From positions 1 through 64,000 of the forward strand of contig NZ_FMAD01000013.1 in NCBI RefSeq assembly GCF_900094595.1: 64,000 bases of DNA, in the 5' to 3' direction. Origin of the DNA: Cupriavidus alkaliphilus. Lineage in GTDB: Bacteria > Pseudomonadota > Gammaproteobacteria > Burkholderiales > Burkholderiaceae. This document shows positions 1 through 13,345 of the stretch, piece by piece (position 1 is the first letter of the stretch; the number at the start of each line of letters is the position of its first letter). The notes beneath the pieces were generated by a model. The model made no database searches. It was not told the DNA's origin and saw only the letters and a list, made by a program, of their open reading frames with translations. The translations under genes were made by a program, and so were the position numbers.

Positions 1-232
1 CGGCCAGCTGCGACAGCTCCAGGAACGGCGTGCCGGGGTCGAGCAGCTGCTGCACGCGCTCGCGCGGCAGCAGCTTGCCGCGCGCCAGGTGCTTGTCCCG
101 GGCGGCCGCGCCGCCGCCTTCGGCCAGCTTCGCGATCTTTTCCTGCAGGTCGGCAACCAGATCCTGCATTGCCTGCGCATTGGTCCTGAACGCCTCGGAG
201 CGGGCGTTCAGCTTGGTTTCAATTACCGCCAT
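1..232 (-). CDS. mccB: Acyl-CoA carboxylase carboxyltransferase subunit, methylcrotonyl-CoA type (5' end only)
   Basis: Only the first 77 codons are in the window; the gene runs off the left edge. The N-terminus has the pattern of the biotin-dependent carboxyltransferase beta subunit of 3-methylcrotonyl-CoA carboxylase: a charged helical start, then the GGG turn, [11 protein letters not shown] and [15 protein letters not shown]. This subunit moves carboxylate from biotin to methylcrotonyl-CoA in leucine catabolism. It lies 57 bases downstream of the acyl-CoA synthetase on the same strand and is probably co-transcribed with it. Geranyl-CoA and propionyl-CoA carboxylase beta subunits share this start, so the exact substrate is inferred. 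The start is ATG at 232; no clear ribosome site was used to fix it. Confidence 0.8.
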   Translation of the reverse strand, partial: MAVIETKLNARSEAFRTNAQAMQDLVADLQEKIAKLAEGGGAAARDKHLARGKLLPRERVQQLLDPGTPFLELSQLA

Positions 233-289
233 AGGGGCCTCGGGCAGTCGGTTATCGGTTGGGTGGGATTTGTCTTTCGGGCCCGGCGC

Positions 290-2014
<1,725 letters not shown>

Positions 2015-2049
2015 CATTGTCTCCAAAGCGCGTCGGGTTTCGACTTGAA

Positions 2050-2064
2050 TTGAGTGCAACTCAA
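2050..2064. promoter_or_regulatory. Candidate TetR operator, copy 1 (TTGAG-N5-CTCAA)
   Basis: A perfect inverted repeat with 5-bp arms TTGAG and CTCAA and a 5-bp spacer TGCAA. It lies 36 bases upstream of the acyl-CoA synthetase start, where a bound repressor would block transcription. The same arms and spacing recur at 2215-2229. The link to the adjacent TetR protein is an inference from position. Confidence 0.55.
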
Positions 2065-2214
2065 GATCGCGAATCTCACCGGGGATCCCCCGGAATTCAG
2101 GGTTAACCCCATCGAAGCTGCTGCCTGTGCCGCCGGATCTGAATGGGATGTCCGGTCTCGTCACATCGGAATGACCAAAAGGTATACGGGCGGACGGGAA
2201 AATTCAACCTTAAT

Positions 2215-2229
2215 TTGAGGCTTACTCAA
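2215..2229. promoter_or_regulatory. Candidate TetR operator, copy 2 (TTGAG-N5-CTCAA)
   Basis: The arms and spacer length are identical to copy 1 but the spacer differs (GCTTA), so the conserved part is the symmetric half-sites. It lies 130 bases upstream of the tetR start. The centres of the two copies are 165 bp apart, so joint binding or autoregulation is possible. Confidence 0.55.
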
Positions 2230-2359
2230 CTTCACGCCAAAATGGAGTACGATGTGACGGCATTGCGCGGCGACCGCCTGGTCCGCGCTGCCGCAGTTCC
2301 GCGCCTCCAAACGGGGTACGGCCTATCATTCGCGCTTTCGCCTGCCGGGAACCGCCACC

Positions 2360-3055
2360 ATGGAAGACAACGCCGCCGCCCGCCGGATCCCGTCCGGCGC
2401 CAGGGCGGAACAACGCATCCGCGACATCCTGCGCGTCAGCCGCGAGGTGTTCGCCGAACTGGGCTACGACAAGACCACCACCACCGAGATCGCCCAGCGC
2501 CTGGGCGTGTCCGAGGCCACGGTGTTCACGTATTTCCAAAGCAAGCGCAAGCTGTGCGTGCGGGTCATCGAGGACTGGTACGACGAAATCATCGACGCGG
2601 TCGAGCGCGGCATGCCGCGCGACCAGAGCACCAAGGCCCAGCTGGCGTTCTACGTGAAGACGCACCTGCGCCTGTTCCTGATCCAGGGCACGGGGCTGTG
2701 CGCGCTGGTGCTGTCGGAAGGACGGGCCAAGGGGCCGGAGCTGGGGCAGGAGTTCGTGCCGCTGCAGCGCCGCTATACGGCGCCGCTGATGGAGCTGCTG
2801 GCGCGCGGCCGCGAACATGGCGAGATTCGCGCCGACCTGCCGCTGAGCCTGTTGCGCTCCGCCATCCTGGGGCCGATGGAGCATATCCTGTGGGATGCCA
2901 TCGCGCGCGAACGCGAGGTCGATATCGACAAGACCGCCGCGGGCATGGTGGCCCTGCTGTGGCCCGCGCTGCAGCCGGCGAATATCGAGCTGGAGGCGCT
3001 GCGCGCCTTCCATGGCGAAGTCGGCGCGGCGCTGAGGAAGCTGGACGGCGCCTGA
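2360..3055 (+). CDS. TetR/AcrR family transcriptional regulator
   Basis: A 231-residue one-domain regulator. Residues about 18-65 form the TetR DNA-binding domain: the helix-turn-helix reads TTTTEIAQRLGVSEATVFTYF followed by the usual SKRKL. The rest is an all-helical ligand and dimer domain of unknown ligand. It is head to head with an acyl-CoA synthetase. Two matching palindromes lie between them, which suggests it represses that gene, and probably itself, until an acyl-CoA or related ligand binds. The start is ATG 2360. An in-frame methionine just upstream was not found, and the N-terminus carries about 17 residues before the conserved domain, normal for the family. Confidence 0.9.
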   Translation: MEDNAAARRIPSGARAEQRIRDILRVSREVFAELGYDKTTTTEIAQRLGVSEATVFTYFQSKRKLCVRVIEDWYDEIIDAVERGMPRDQSTKAQLAFYVKTHLRLFLIQGTGLCALVLSEGRAKGPELGQEFVPLQRRYTAPLMELLARGREHGEIRADLPLSLLRSAILGPMEHILWDAIAREREVDIDKTAAGMVALLWPALQPANIELEALRAFHGEVGAALRKLDGA

Positions 3056-3129
3056 CCGGCGCGCCGGGCGTCGCGCGCAAAATCCTTGTACGCTGGAGGC
3101 AGCGTTGTTCCCAGCACGGAGATTGCGAC

Positions 3130-3498
3130 ATGGCCATCCAGCTCAACCACACCATCGTCTTCTCTCACGACAAGCAGGCCTCAGCCGACTTCCTGTGCGA
3201 GGTCCTGGGCCGCCCGCCGGCCGAGCCGTTCGGGCCCTTCCTCGGCGTGGCGCTCGACAACGGCGTGACGCTCGACTTCATGGACGCGCAGGGCGAGATC
3301 GCCATGCAGCACTATGCCTTCCTGGTCAGCGACGCCGAGTTCGACCACGGGTTTGCCCGGGTCCGCGCGCACCGGCTCACGTACTGGGCCGACCCGTACC
3401 GGCGCCGCCCCGGCGAGGTCAATACCGATGACGGTGGCCGGCGCATCTATTTCGAGGATCCCAGCAAGCACTTCCTCGAGATCTTCACCAGGGGCTGA
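3130..3498 (+). CDS. VOC (glyoxalase/bleomycin-resistance) family protein
   Basis: A small 122-residue protein with the vicinal-oxygen-chelate fold. It starts with LNHTIVFSHDK, has a central MQHYAFLVSD strand and ends with HFLEIF. The His and Glu residues in these strands sit where the family places metal ligands. VOC proteins dimerise and act as metal-dependent isomerases, dioxygenases or resistance binding proteins; the substrate here is unknown. The start is ATG 3130 with GGAG about eight bases upstream. It follows tetR by 74 bases on the same strand and may share its transcript. This is a single-domain version, so an active site would form between two halves of one chain or across a dimer. 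Confidence 0.8.
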   Translation: MAIQLNHTIVFSHDKQASADFLCEVLGRPPAEPFGPFLGVALDNGVTLDFMDAQGEIAMQHYAFLVSDAEFDHGFARVRAHRLTYWADPYRRRPGEVNTDDGGRRIYFEDPSKHFLEIFTRG

Positions 3499-3626
3499 GG
3501 CCGACGCGGCCTTGCCGAGCCTTTGGCGAGACACCGGCAGCCGCCCGTCGGTACCGTCCTGCACTTGGTTGATGCGGTTGCGCCTCATAGAATGAAATGG
3601 CCTGGTTTCCGCCGCATCCAAGGACC

Positions 3627-4391
3627 ATGCAGACCGCCGCCTCTCCCTACCAGCCCGTGCGCGAGCGGCGCACGCTGACCTGCTTCCTGCTGGCCCTGCT
3701 CATGCACCTGCTGCTGGGGGCCCTGCTGTACTACGGCGTGCGCTGGCGCAATGCCGTGCCCACCGGGGTCGCGGCAGAACTGTGGGAGCCCGTCCCTGCG
3801 GCCACCGCGCCCGAGCCTGCCGTCAGGCCGGCGCCGACGCCGCGGCCCGTCGAGGAGGAAGACGCCGATATCTCGCTGCAGGAAAAGCAGCGCAAGGCCA
3901 GGGAGGCCGAACGCGAGGCAGAACAGCGGCGGCAGCGCGAAAGCCAGGCCCTTGCCGAAGCGGCGCGCAAGGAGGCCCAACGCAAGGCCATGGAAGCGCA
4001 GCGCCAGGCCAGCAATGCCGAGCGCCAGGCCGAACTGGCGCGCCTGCGCGCGCAGGCGGGCGGCGCCGGCGCCACGGCCAACAGCGGGGCCGGTTCCGGA
4101 TCGTCGGCCAGGCCATCGTCGGGCTATGCCGAGCGCGTGCGCCAGCGGGTCAAGCCCAACATCATCTTCAACGAGGACGTCCCCGGCAATCCGGCGGCGG
4201 TGGTCGCCGTGCACATGGCGCCCGATGGCTCGCTGCTGTCGACGCGGCTTGCCAGGTCCAGCGGCAATGCCGGCTGGGACAACGCGGTGCTGCGGGCGGT
4301 GCAGCGCTCGGACCCATTGCCGCGCGACAGCAACGGCGTGGCGCCGTCCAACATCCTGATCACGTTCTGGCCCAAGGACGAGGGCGGCTAG
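3627..4391 (+). CDS. TolA/TonB-like envelope protein
   Basis: A 254-residue protein with the layout of TolA. A membrane anchor lies at residues about 17-38, followed by a proline-rich stretch, then an Ala/Glu/Arg/Gln-rich helical rod at about 77-150 (repeated QRKAREAEREAE-type units). The C-terminal globular domain (about 170-254) resembles TonB/TolA C-domains, with VAVHMAPDGSLLSTRL and the DNAVLRAVQRSDPLP motif. Such proteins link an inner-membrane motor to outer-membrane partners. No tolQ, tolR, tolB, pal, exbB or exbD gene is nearby, so this is an orphan or the Tol operon lies elsewhere. I take ATG 3627, preceded by AAGGACC, over an upstream in-frame ATG at 3597. Confidence 0.78.
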   Translation: MQTAASPYQPVRERRTLTCFLLALLMHLLLGALLYYGVRWRNAVPTGVAAELWEPVPAATAPEPAVRPAPTPRPVEEEDADISLQEKQRKAREAEREAEQRRQRESQALAEAARKEAQRKAMEAQRQASNAERQAELARLRAQAGGAGATANSGAGSGSSARPSSGYAERVRQRVKPNIIFNEDVPGNPAAVVAVHMAPDGSLLSTRLARSSGNAGWDNAVLRAVQRSDPLPRDSNGVAPSNILITFWPKDEGG

Positions 4392-4592
4392 GCCCTCGCC
4401 GCCCCAGGCCGCGCCCGCATCCCGTAGCGTGCGTTATCGCAGCAACGGCGACCCGATAGAACCAAATTCCAATAAGACGCGCTTTTTCGGAATAGGATTA
4501 CAATTCCAGCCTGCCTGGAAGGACAAATCGCATGCCTGTGCTACCGCCGGTCCATATCATGAATAGACAAGAACAAGCCGACGAAGCCCGCC

Positions 4593-5156
4593 ATGACGAC
4601 CGCCTCTCCCGTTACCGCCTCCCCTCTTGCCGCCACCCGGCCGGCCGGCGCCCCGCTCGACCGGCTGGCGCTAGACCTCGCCGACATCTTCAGCAACAGC
4701 GCGCGCCTGGTTGCCAGCCACATCGCACAGCACCTGCCCGACACCGAAACGCTGCTGGCGGCGTTGCCGCCGGGGGCCCTGCTGGGCTCGGCCGACACCT
4801 ATGCCCGGCACCTGGTCTACGGCGATCCGCTGGAACGCTTCTCGGCCATGGTGCTGGTCTGGCGCCCGGGGCAGGCCAGCCCGGTGCATGGCCACCGCAC
4901 CTGGTGCGCCTACCGCGTGCTGCGCGGCACGCTGACCGAGCAGCACTACCGATGGGACCCCGCCAGCCGGCATGCGCGCCACGCCAACACCGTCACGCGC
5001 GGCGCGGGCGATACCTTCAGCGTGCCGGGCGGCCTGCAGCATATCCACGCGCTCGGCAACACCAGCGACGAGATCGCGGTTTCCCTGCATCTCTACGGGG
5101 TCAGCCGCGACCATATTGCGACCGGCGTCAACCTGCTGGTGCCCGCCGACGCCTAG
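4593..5156 (+). CDS. Cysteine dioxygenase / thiol dioxygenase family (cupin)
   Basis: A 187-residue cupin-fold protein. The iron site of thiol dioxygenases is visible: His99-x-His101 in SPVHGHRTWC, a third histidine (His152 by spacing) in GGLQHIHAL, and the following AVSLHLYG strand typical of the family. These enzymes oxidise cysteine or 3-mercaptopropionate to the sulfinate with O2 and non-haem Fe(II). Which thiol is used cannot be decided by eye. An Lrp/AsnC regulator starts 56 bases downstream on the same strand, a frequent partner for amino-acid catabolic genes. The first about 20 residues are low-complexity Ala/Pro/Thr, so the true start could be later. ATG 4593 has only a weak ribosome site. 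Confidence 0.8.
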   Translation: MTTASPVTASPLAATRPAGAPLDRLALDLADIFSNSARLVASHIAQHLPDTETLLAALPPGALLGSADTYARHLVYGDPLERFSAMVLVWRPGQASPVHGHRTWCAYRVLRGTLTEQHYRWDPASRHARHANTVTRGAGDTFSVPGGLQHIHALGNTSDEIAVSLHLYGVSRDHIATGVNLLVPADA

Positions 5157-5212
5157 CCGCCCCGTTCCGCGCCTGGTGCGGGCGCGCCCTCTCCACCTGA
5201 CCGCCACGCGCC

Positions 5213-5671
5213 ATGGACCGCTACGACAAACAGATCCTCGCCCTGCTGCAGGAAGACGCCACCTTGCCGGTGGCGGAAATCGGCGAGCGGGTCGGCCTGA
5301 GCTCGACGCCGTGCTGGCGCCGCATCCAGAAGCTGGAGGAAGCCGGCCTGATCCGCAAGCGCGTGGCGCTGCTCGACGCCGGCAAGCTCAATGCCGGTGT
5401 CACCGTGTTCGTCTCCATCCGCACCAGCCAGCACAACGTGAAATGGCTCAAGCAGTTCCACGGATTAGTGTCGTCGATCCCGGAAGTGACCGAGTTCTAT
5501 CGCATGGCGGGCGACACCGACTATCTGCTTCGCGTGGTGGTGCCCGATATCGCCGCCTACGACCGCGTCTACAAGAAGCTGATCCAGGGCGCCGAGCTGG
5601 CCGATGTCAGCTCCAGCTTCGCGATGGAGCAGATCAAGTACACCACCGCGCTGCCGCTTGACTATGCCTGA
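5213..5671 (+). CDS. Lrp/AsnC family transcriptional regulator
   Basis: A 152-residue two-domain regulator. An N-terminal helix-turn-helix (residues about 1-60) contains PVAEIGERVGLSSTPCWRRI, the family's recognition helix. It is followed by a C-terminal RAM/ligand domain with the GDTDYLLRVVVPD core. These proteins form octamers that respond to amino acids. Its position directly behind the thiol-dioxygenase-like gene suggests it senses cysteine or a related amino acid and controls that gene and itself. The region 4455-4520 upstream of the dioxygenase is A/T-rich and carries ATTCC/GGAAT half-sites, a possible target. The function is inferred from context; the family assignment is firm. Confidence 0.9.
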   Translation: MDRYDKQILALLQEDATLPVAEIGERVGLSSTPCWRRIQKLEEAGLIRKRVALLDAGKLNAGVTVFVSIRTSQHNVKWLKQFHGLVSSIPEVTEFYRMAGDTDYLLRVVVPDIAAYDRVYKKLIQGAELADVSSSFAMEQIKYTTALPLDYA

Positions 5672-6000
5672 GGCGGCACTTGGCCGGCCGTAGCGCAGCG
5701 TCCGGTCCGGCCGGTACTCGCAATTCCCGCCACGGCAGCGGCTTCTGCCGCGCTTTTCAGCGCATTCTGTTGCAAATATCACGCATTCCGGCAGACTAGC
5801 CGCCACGCATTCCGGGCCCGGAACCTGCTGCGACGCAGCAATGGCTGTAGAATATGCGGCCCCTATTCAAACGGCCGCGGCGAACGGCTATCCGTCCCGC
5901 CCCCGCCGAACCCCACGCGAGCCTTGACAGCAGGTTGGAATCACGCGCGCCCTCGTGCGCACTGCCGTCGAAACGCGATGCACGAAGGAAACAGCAGTCA
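5672..6000. promoter_or_regulatory. Upstream region of the second sigma-70 gene
   Basis: A gap of 329 bases with no convincing gene. It contains a perfect 15-bp palindrome at 5826-5840, followed by a -10-like TAGAAT at 5848-5853. An AAGGAA ribosome site lies at 5985-5990, ten bases before the sigma gene. A TTGACA at 5924-5929 has no acceptable -10 behind it. The -35 for TAGAAT would overlap the palindrome, which would suit a repressor site. Confidence 0.45.
5826..5840. promoter_or_regulatory. 15-bp palindrome overlapping a putative promoter of the sigma gene
   Basis: TGCTGCG-A-CGCAGCA is an exact inverted repeat with one central base. It ends eight bases before TAGAAT (5848-5853) and so covers the expected -35 position. 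This could be an operator. As RNA it could not form a stable hairpin with a one-base loop, so a DNA-level role is more likely. Confidence 0.35.
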
Positions 6001-7968
<1,968 letters not shown>

Positions 7969-8005
7969 GCGGTCCTCCGCCTCCGCGCACAGAGGAGTGT
8001 TATCC

Positions 8006-8598
8006 ATGCCTGACCCGAACCTCTCTTTCTTTGGCAGGCTCTCGCTTGCCATGGGCACGTTCTTCGCCATCCTTGGCAACCGCGAGCTGGCCGCCGGCAT
8101 CAAGCGCCTGCGCACGGGCGAAACCGCCGCGCAGGCGGCGCCGGCACCGGTGACGGCGCCCGCCCCGGCGCCGGTTGCCGCGCCGGTTGCCGAGCCCGCG
8201 CCCGCGCCCGCGCTGAAGGAAGCCAGCCCGGTGGCCGCGCTGCAATTGCTCGGGCTGCTGCAGCGCGACGCCCGCTTCGTCGACTTCGTCGAGGAAGACA
8301 TCGCGCGCTATGCCGACGCCGAGATCGGCGCCGCCGCGCGCCTGGTTCACGACGGCTGCCGCGCGGTGCTGCGCGAGCATTTCACCATCCGCCCGGTGCG
8401 CGAGGAAGCCGAGGGCAGCCGCGTGACGCTGGCCGATGGCTTCGACGCCAGCGCGATCCGCCTGACCGGCAACGTGGTCGGCAGCGCGCCGTTCCATGGC
8501 GCCATCAGCCATCGCGGCTGGAAGGTCGAGGAAGTGCGCCTGCCGCGCCTGGCCGAACGCCACGACGCCAGCGTGATCGCCCCCGCCGAGGTGGAGCT

Positions 8599-8602
<4 letters not shown>
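8006..8602 (+). CDS. DUF2760 domain protein, Hsp70-linked
   Basis: 198 residues. The N-terminus (about 1-35) is hydrophobic and amphipathic (SFFGRLSLAMGTFFAILG). An Ala/Pro linker follows at about 45-75. The conserved domain (about 78-198) contains ALQLLGLLQRDARFVDFVEED, then GCRAVLREHF and GWKVEEVRLP. This matches the DUF2760 family, which is commonly found next to divergent Hsp70 genes; its biochemical role is unknown. Its stop codon overlaps the start of the next Hsp70 gene (ATGA), so the two are probably translated together and may form a complex. The start is ATG 8006 with AGGAG eight bases upstream; a GTG at 7997 overlaps that ribosome site and is less likely. Confidence 0.82.
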
Positions 8603-10438
<1,836 letters not shown>

Positions 10439-10446
<8 letters not shown>

Positions 10447-13243
10447 TCCCGCGGCAGCGGCAATGAAGCAGTACATCGTCGGCATCGACCTTGGCACCAG
10501 CAACACGGTGGTGGCCTACGCCCGGGCCGGTTCCGACGATATCCGCGTGTTCGACATCGACCAGCTGGTCGCGCCGGGCGAGGTCGCGGCCCGCCCCCTG
10601 CTGCCCTCGGTGCGCTATCACGCGGCGCCGGGCGAGCTCAATGGCGATGACCTGCAGCTGCCCTGGCAGTCGGCCGCAAGCGCCGCCGCGCGCCGCACCG
10701 TGTTCGGGCGCCTCGCGGCGACGCTGGGCGCGCAGGTGCCGGGCCGGCTGGTGGCCAGCGCCAAGAGCTGGCTGTCGCATGCCTCGGTCGACCGCACCGC
10801 GCCGATCCTGCCGTGGGGCGGCGAGGAGGATCTCGACAAGATTTCGCCTGTCGTCGCCAGCGCGAGCTATCTCGGCTACGTCTGCGCCGCCTGGAACCAC
10901 CACTTCCCCGACGCGCCGCTCGAACAGCAGGACGTGGTGCTGACCGTGCCGGCCTCGTTCGACGAGGGCGCGCGCGCGCTGACGCTCGAAGCCGCGCGCC
11001 TCGCGGGCCTGCCCGCGCTGCGGCTGCTGGAAGAGCCGCAGGCCGCGCTCTACGACTGGCTGTTCCACCATCGCCACACGCTGGACCAGGACCTTGCGCA
11101 AACCCGCCTGGTGCTGATCTGCGACGTCGGCGGCGGCACCACCGACCTCACCCTGATCCGCGTGGCGATGCAGGACGGGCAGCCGCAACTGACACGCATC
11201 GGCGTGGGCAACCACCTGATGCTCGGCGGCGACAACATGGACCTGGGGCTGGCGCATCAGGTCGAAGCGCGCCTGGGCGACGGCGCGCCGGCGCAGCCCC
11301 GCCTGTCGGCCGCGAGCCTGTCGCAACTGGTGGCGCGCTGCCGCGCCGCCAAGGAGCAGCTGCTGGGCGCGCACGCGCCCGATGCCGTCAACGTGACGCT
11401 GCTCGGCGCGGGCTCCCGCCTGGTCGGTGGCGCGCGCTCGGTGCAGGTGACGCGACAGGAGGTCGAGCAGCTGGTGGTCGACGGCTTCTTCCCCAGGGTG
11501 CCGCCCAGCGAACGGCCGCGGCGCGCGCGCGGCGCCATCGTCGAGTTCGGCCTGCCCTATGCCGCCGATCCCGCGGTGACCCGCCACGTGGCCGCCTTCC
11601 TCGGCCAGCACGCGGCGCAGGCCCGTGCCGCGCTCGGCATGGTGGACGCGCCCGACGACGCGCTCCCGGTGCCCGACACCCTGCTGCTCAACGGCGGCGT
11701 GTTCCGCGCGCAGGCGCTGGCGGACCGCATCGCCGACACGCTTAGCGGCTGGCGCGCCGCGCCGCTGCAGGTGCTGCACAACGCCGATCCCGACATTGCC
11801 GTGGCACGCGGCGCGGTCGCGTATGCGCGCGCACGCGCCGGCCAGGCACCGCGCATTGGCGGCGGCTCGGCGCGCAGCTATTTCCTGGTGCTGGACGACG
11901 GCGCCGCGGGCCGGCAAGGCATCTGCCTGCTGCCGCGCGGCACCGAAGAAGGCCACGAGATCCCGCTCAGCGACCGCACCTTCGCCTTGCGGCTGGGCCA
12001 CCCGGTGCAGTTCCACCTGGTGTCGTCGGTGGCCGAGACGCCTTACCAGCCCGGCGCGCTGACCGACCTGTCCGGCGGCGACTTCGTGCGCCTGCCGCCG
12101 ATCGCCACCGTGGTGCCGACGCGCGGCGCCGGCGGCCCGCGCGAAACGCCGGTGCAGATCACCACGTCGCTGACCGAGGTCGGCACGCTCGAAGTCCACT
12201 GCATCAACACCGGCGATGCCGCGCAGCGCTGGCGCCTCGAGTTCCAGCTGCGCGGCAACGACGCCGCGGCGGCCGCGCCGACGCCAACGGCCCACCCCTC
12301 GCTGCCGCAGGCCCTGGAGTTGATCGACCGCACCTTCGGCGCGCGTTCGCAGGAGGTCGGGCCGAAGGAGGTCAAGCGCCTGCGCGCGCAGCTGGAGCAG
12401 ATCCTGGGCGCGCGCGAGCAGTGGGACAGCGCGCTGCTGCGCGAGCTGTTCGGCGCCTTGTGGGAGCGCGCCAGGCGCCGTCGCCGCACGGCGGACCATG
12501 AGCGCCTGTGGCTGAACCTGGCGGGCTATTGCGTGCGCCCCGGCTTTGGTTACCCGCTCGACGAATGGCGCGTCGCGCAGCTCTGGTCGCAGTACGACCA
12601 GGGCATCCAGTACGTCAACGAAAGCCAGAACTGGTCGGAATGGTGGACGCTGTGGCGGCGCGCCGCCGGCGGGCTGGACGAAAGCGCGCAGCTGCGCCTG
12701 CTCGAAGACATGGCCTTCTACCTGCAGCCGCCGGGCAGCGCGCGCTTCAAGAAACCGTCCGGGCCCACCCGTGGCGGCTATGCCGACATGGTGCGGCTGG
12801 CCGGCTCGCTCGAGCGCCTGCCCGTCGACGCCAAGACCGAGCTGGCCGACTGGCTGCTGACCCGGCTGCGCAAGCCGTCAGAGAACAACCAGGGCTGGTG
12901 GGCGGTGGGCCGCATCGGCGCGCGCATGCCGTTCTACGGCAGCGCGCACAGCGTGGTGCCGGCCGACACCGCCGGCCAGTGGCTGGACGCCATCCTGGCG
13001 CTCGACTGGAAAAAGGTCGAACCGGCCGCGTTCGCCGCGGTGCAGATCGCGCGCATGACCGGCGACCGCACCCGCGACCTGCCCGACGAACCGCGCGCGA
13101 ACGTGGTGCGCCGGCTGGAAGCCGCCAACGCGCCGCCGGGCTGGATCGCGATGGTGCGGGAGGTGGTGGCGCTGGATGCCGCGGACGAAGGACGGGTATT
13201 CGGCGAGGCGCTGCCGGCCGGCCTGAAGCTGATTGCGGGCTAG
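10439..13243 (+). CDS. Hsp70-family protein with C-terminal DUF3731
   Basis: 934 residues. The N-terminal ATPase has GIDLGTSNTVVAYA, then VLICDVGGGTTDLTLI near residue 225 and LLLNGGVFRAQALADR near 420. After a linker at about residue 615, a helical domain of about 300 residues (starting LPQALELIDRTFGARSQEV) matches DUF3731, which replaces the classical peptide-binding domain and lid. It resembles the preceding Hsp70 closely in its ATPase part, so the pair probably arose by duplication. ATG 10439 overlaps the previous gene by eight bases; ATG 10463 gives a more typical Hsp70 N-terminus (MKQYIVGIDLG), and neither has a clear ribosome site. It is the last gene of the sigma-DUF2760-Hsp70-Hsp70 module and is followed by nested palindromes. 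Confidence 0.85.
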
Positions 13244-13295
13244 CCCGCCCGGGGCCGGCGCGCGCCGGCAAGCGCCTTGATTGTCACTTGCCGGC
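13235..13295 (+). terminator. Nested inverted repeats at the end of the Hsp70 module
   Basis: Three GC-rich inverted repeats follow each other. A perfect 14-bp palindrome (13235-13248) includes the stop codon of the Hsp70/DUF3731 gene. A perfect 16-bp palindrome lies at 13254-13269. A 9-bp stem GCCGGCAAG/CTTGCCGGC lies at 13264-13272 with 13287-13295 and has a 14-base loop. The second and third share bases, so they are alternative folds. No T-run follows, so if this ends transcription it is not a classic intrinsic terminator. Confidence 0.4.
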
Positions 13296-13345
13296 GCCGG
13301 CGCGGCCGATGACCTACGATGACGGTAGGCTCCCAGGGGTCCATC

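Larger units (their letters stand above)
2018..2359. promoter_or_regulatory. Divergent promoter region between acyl-CoA synthetase and tetR
   Basis: A non-coding stretch of 342 bases between two head-to-head genes. It is noticeably more A/T-rich than its flanks around 2040-2065 and 2195-2235. It holds two copies of the same inverted repeat (2050-2064 and 2215-2229), listed separately. Both promoters must lie here, but I could not pick convincing -35/-10 pairs for either. Confidence 0.6.

Noticed and set aside
5924-5929. TTGACA as a -35 box of the sigma gene
   Set aside because: No -10-like hexamer occurs 15-19 bases downstream.
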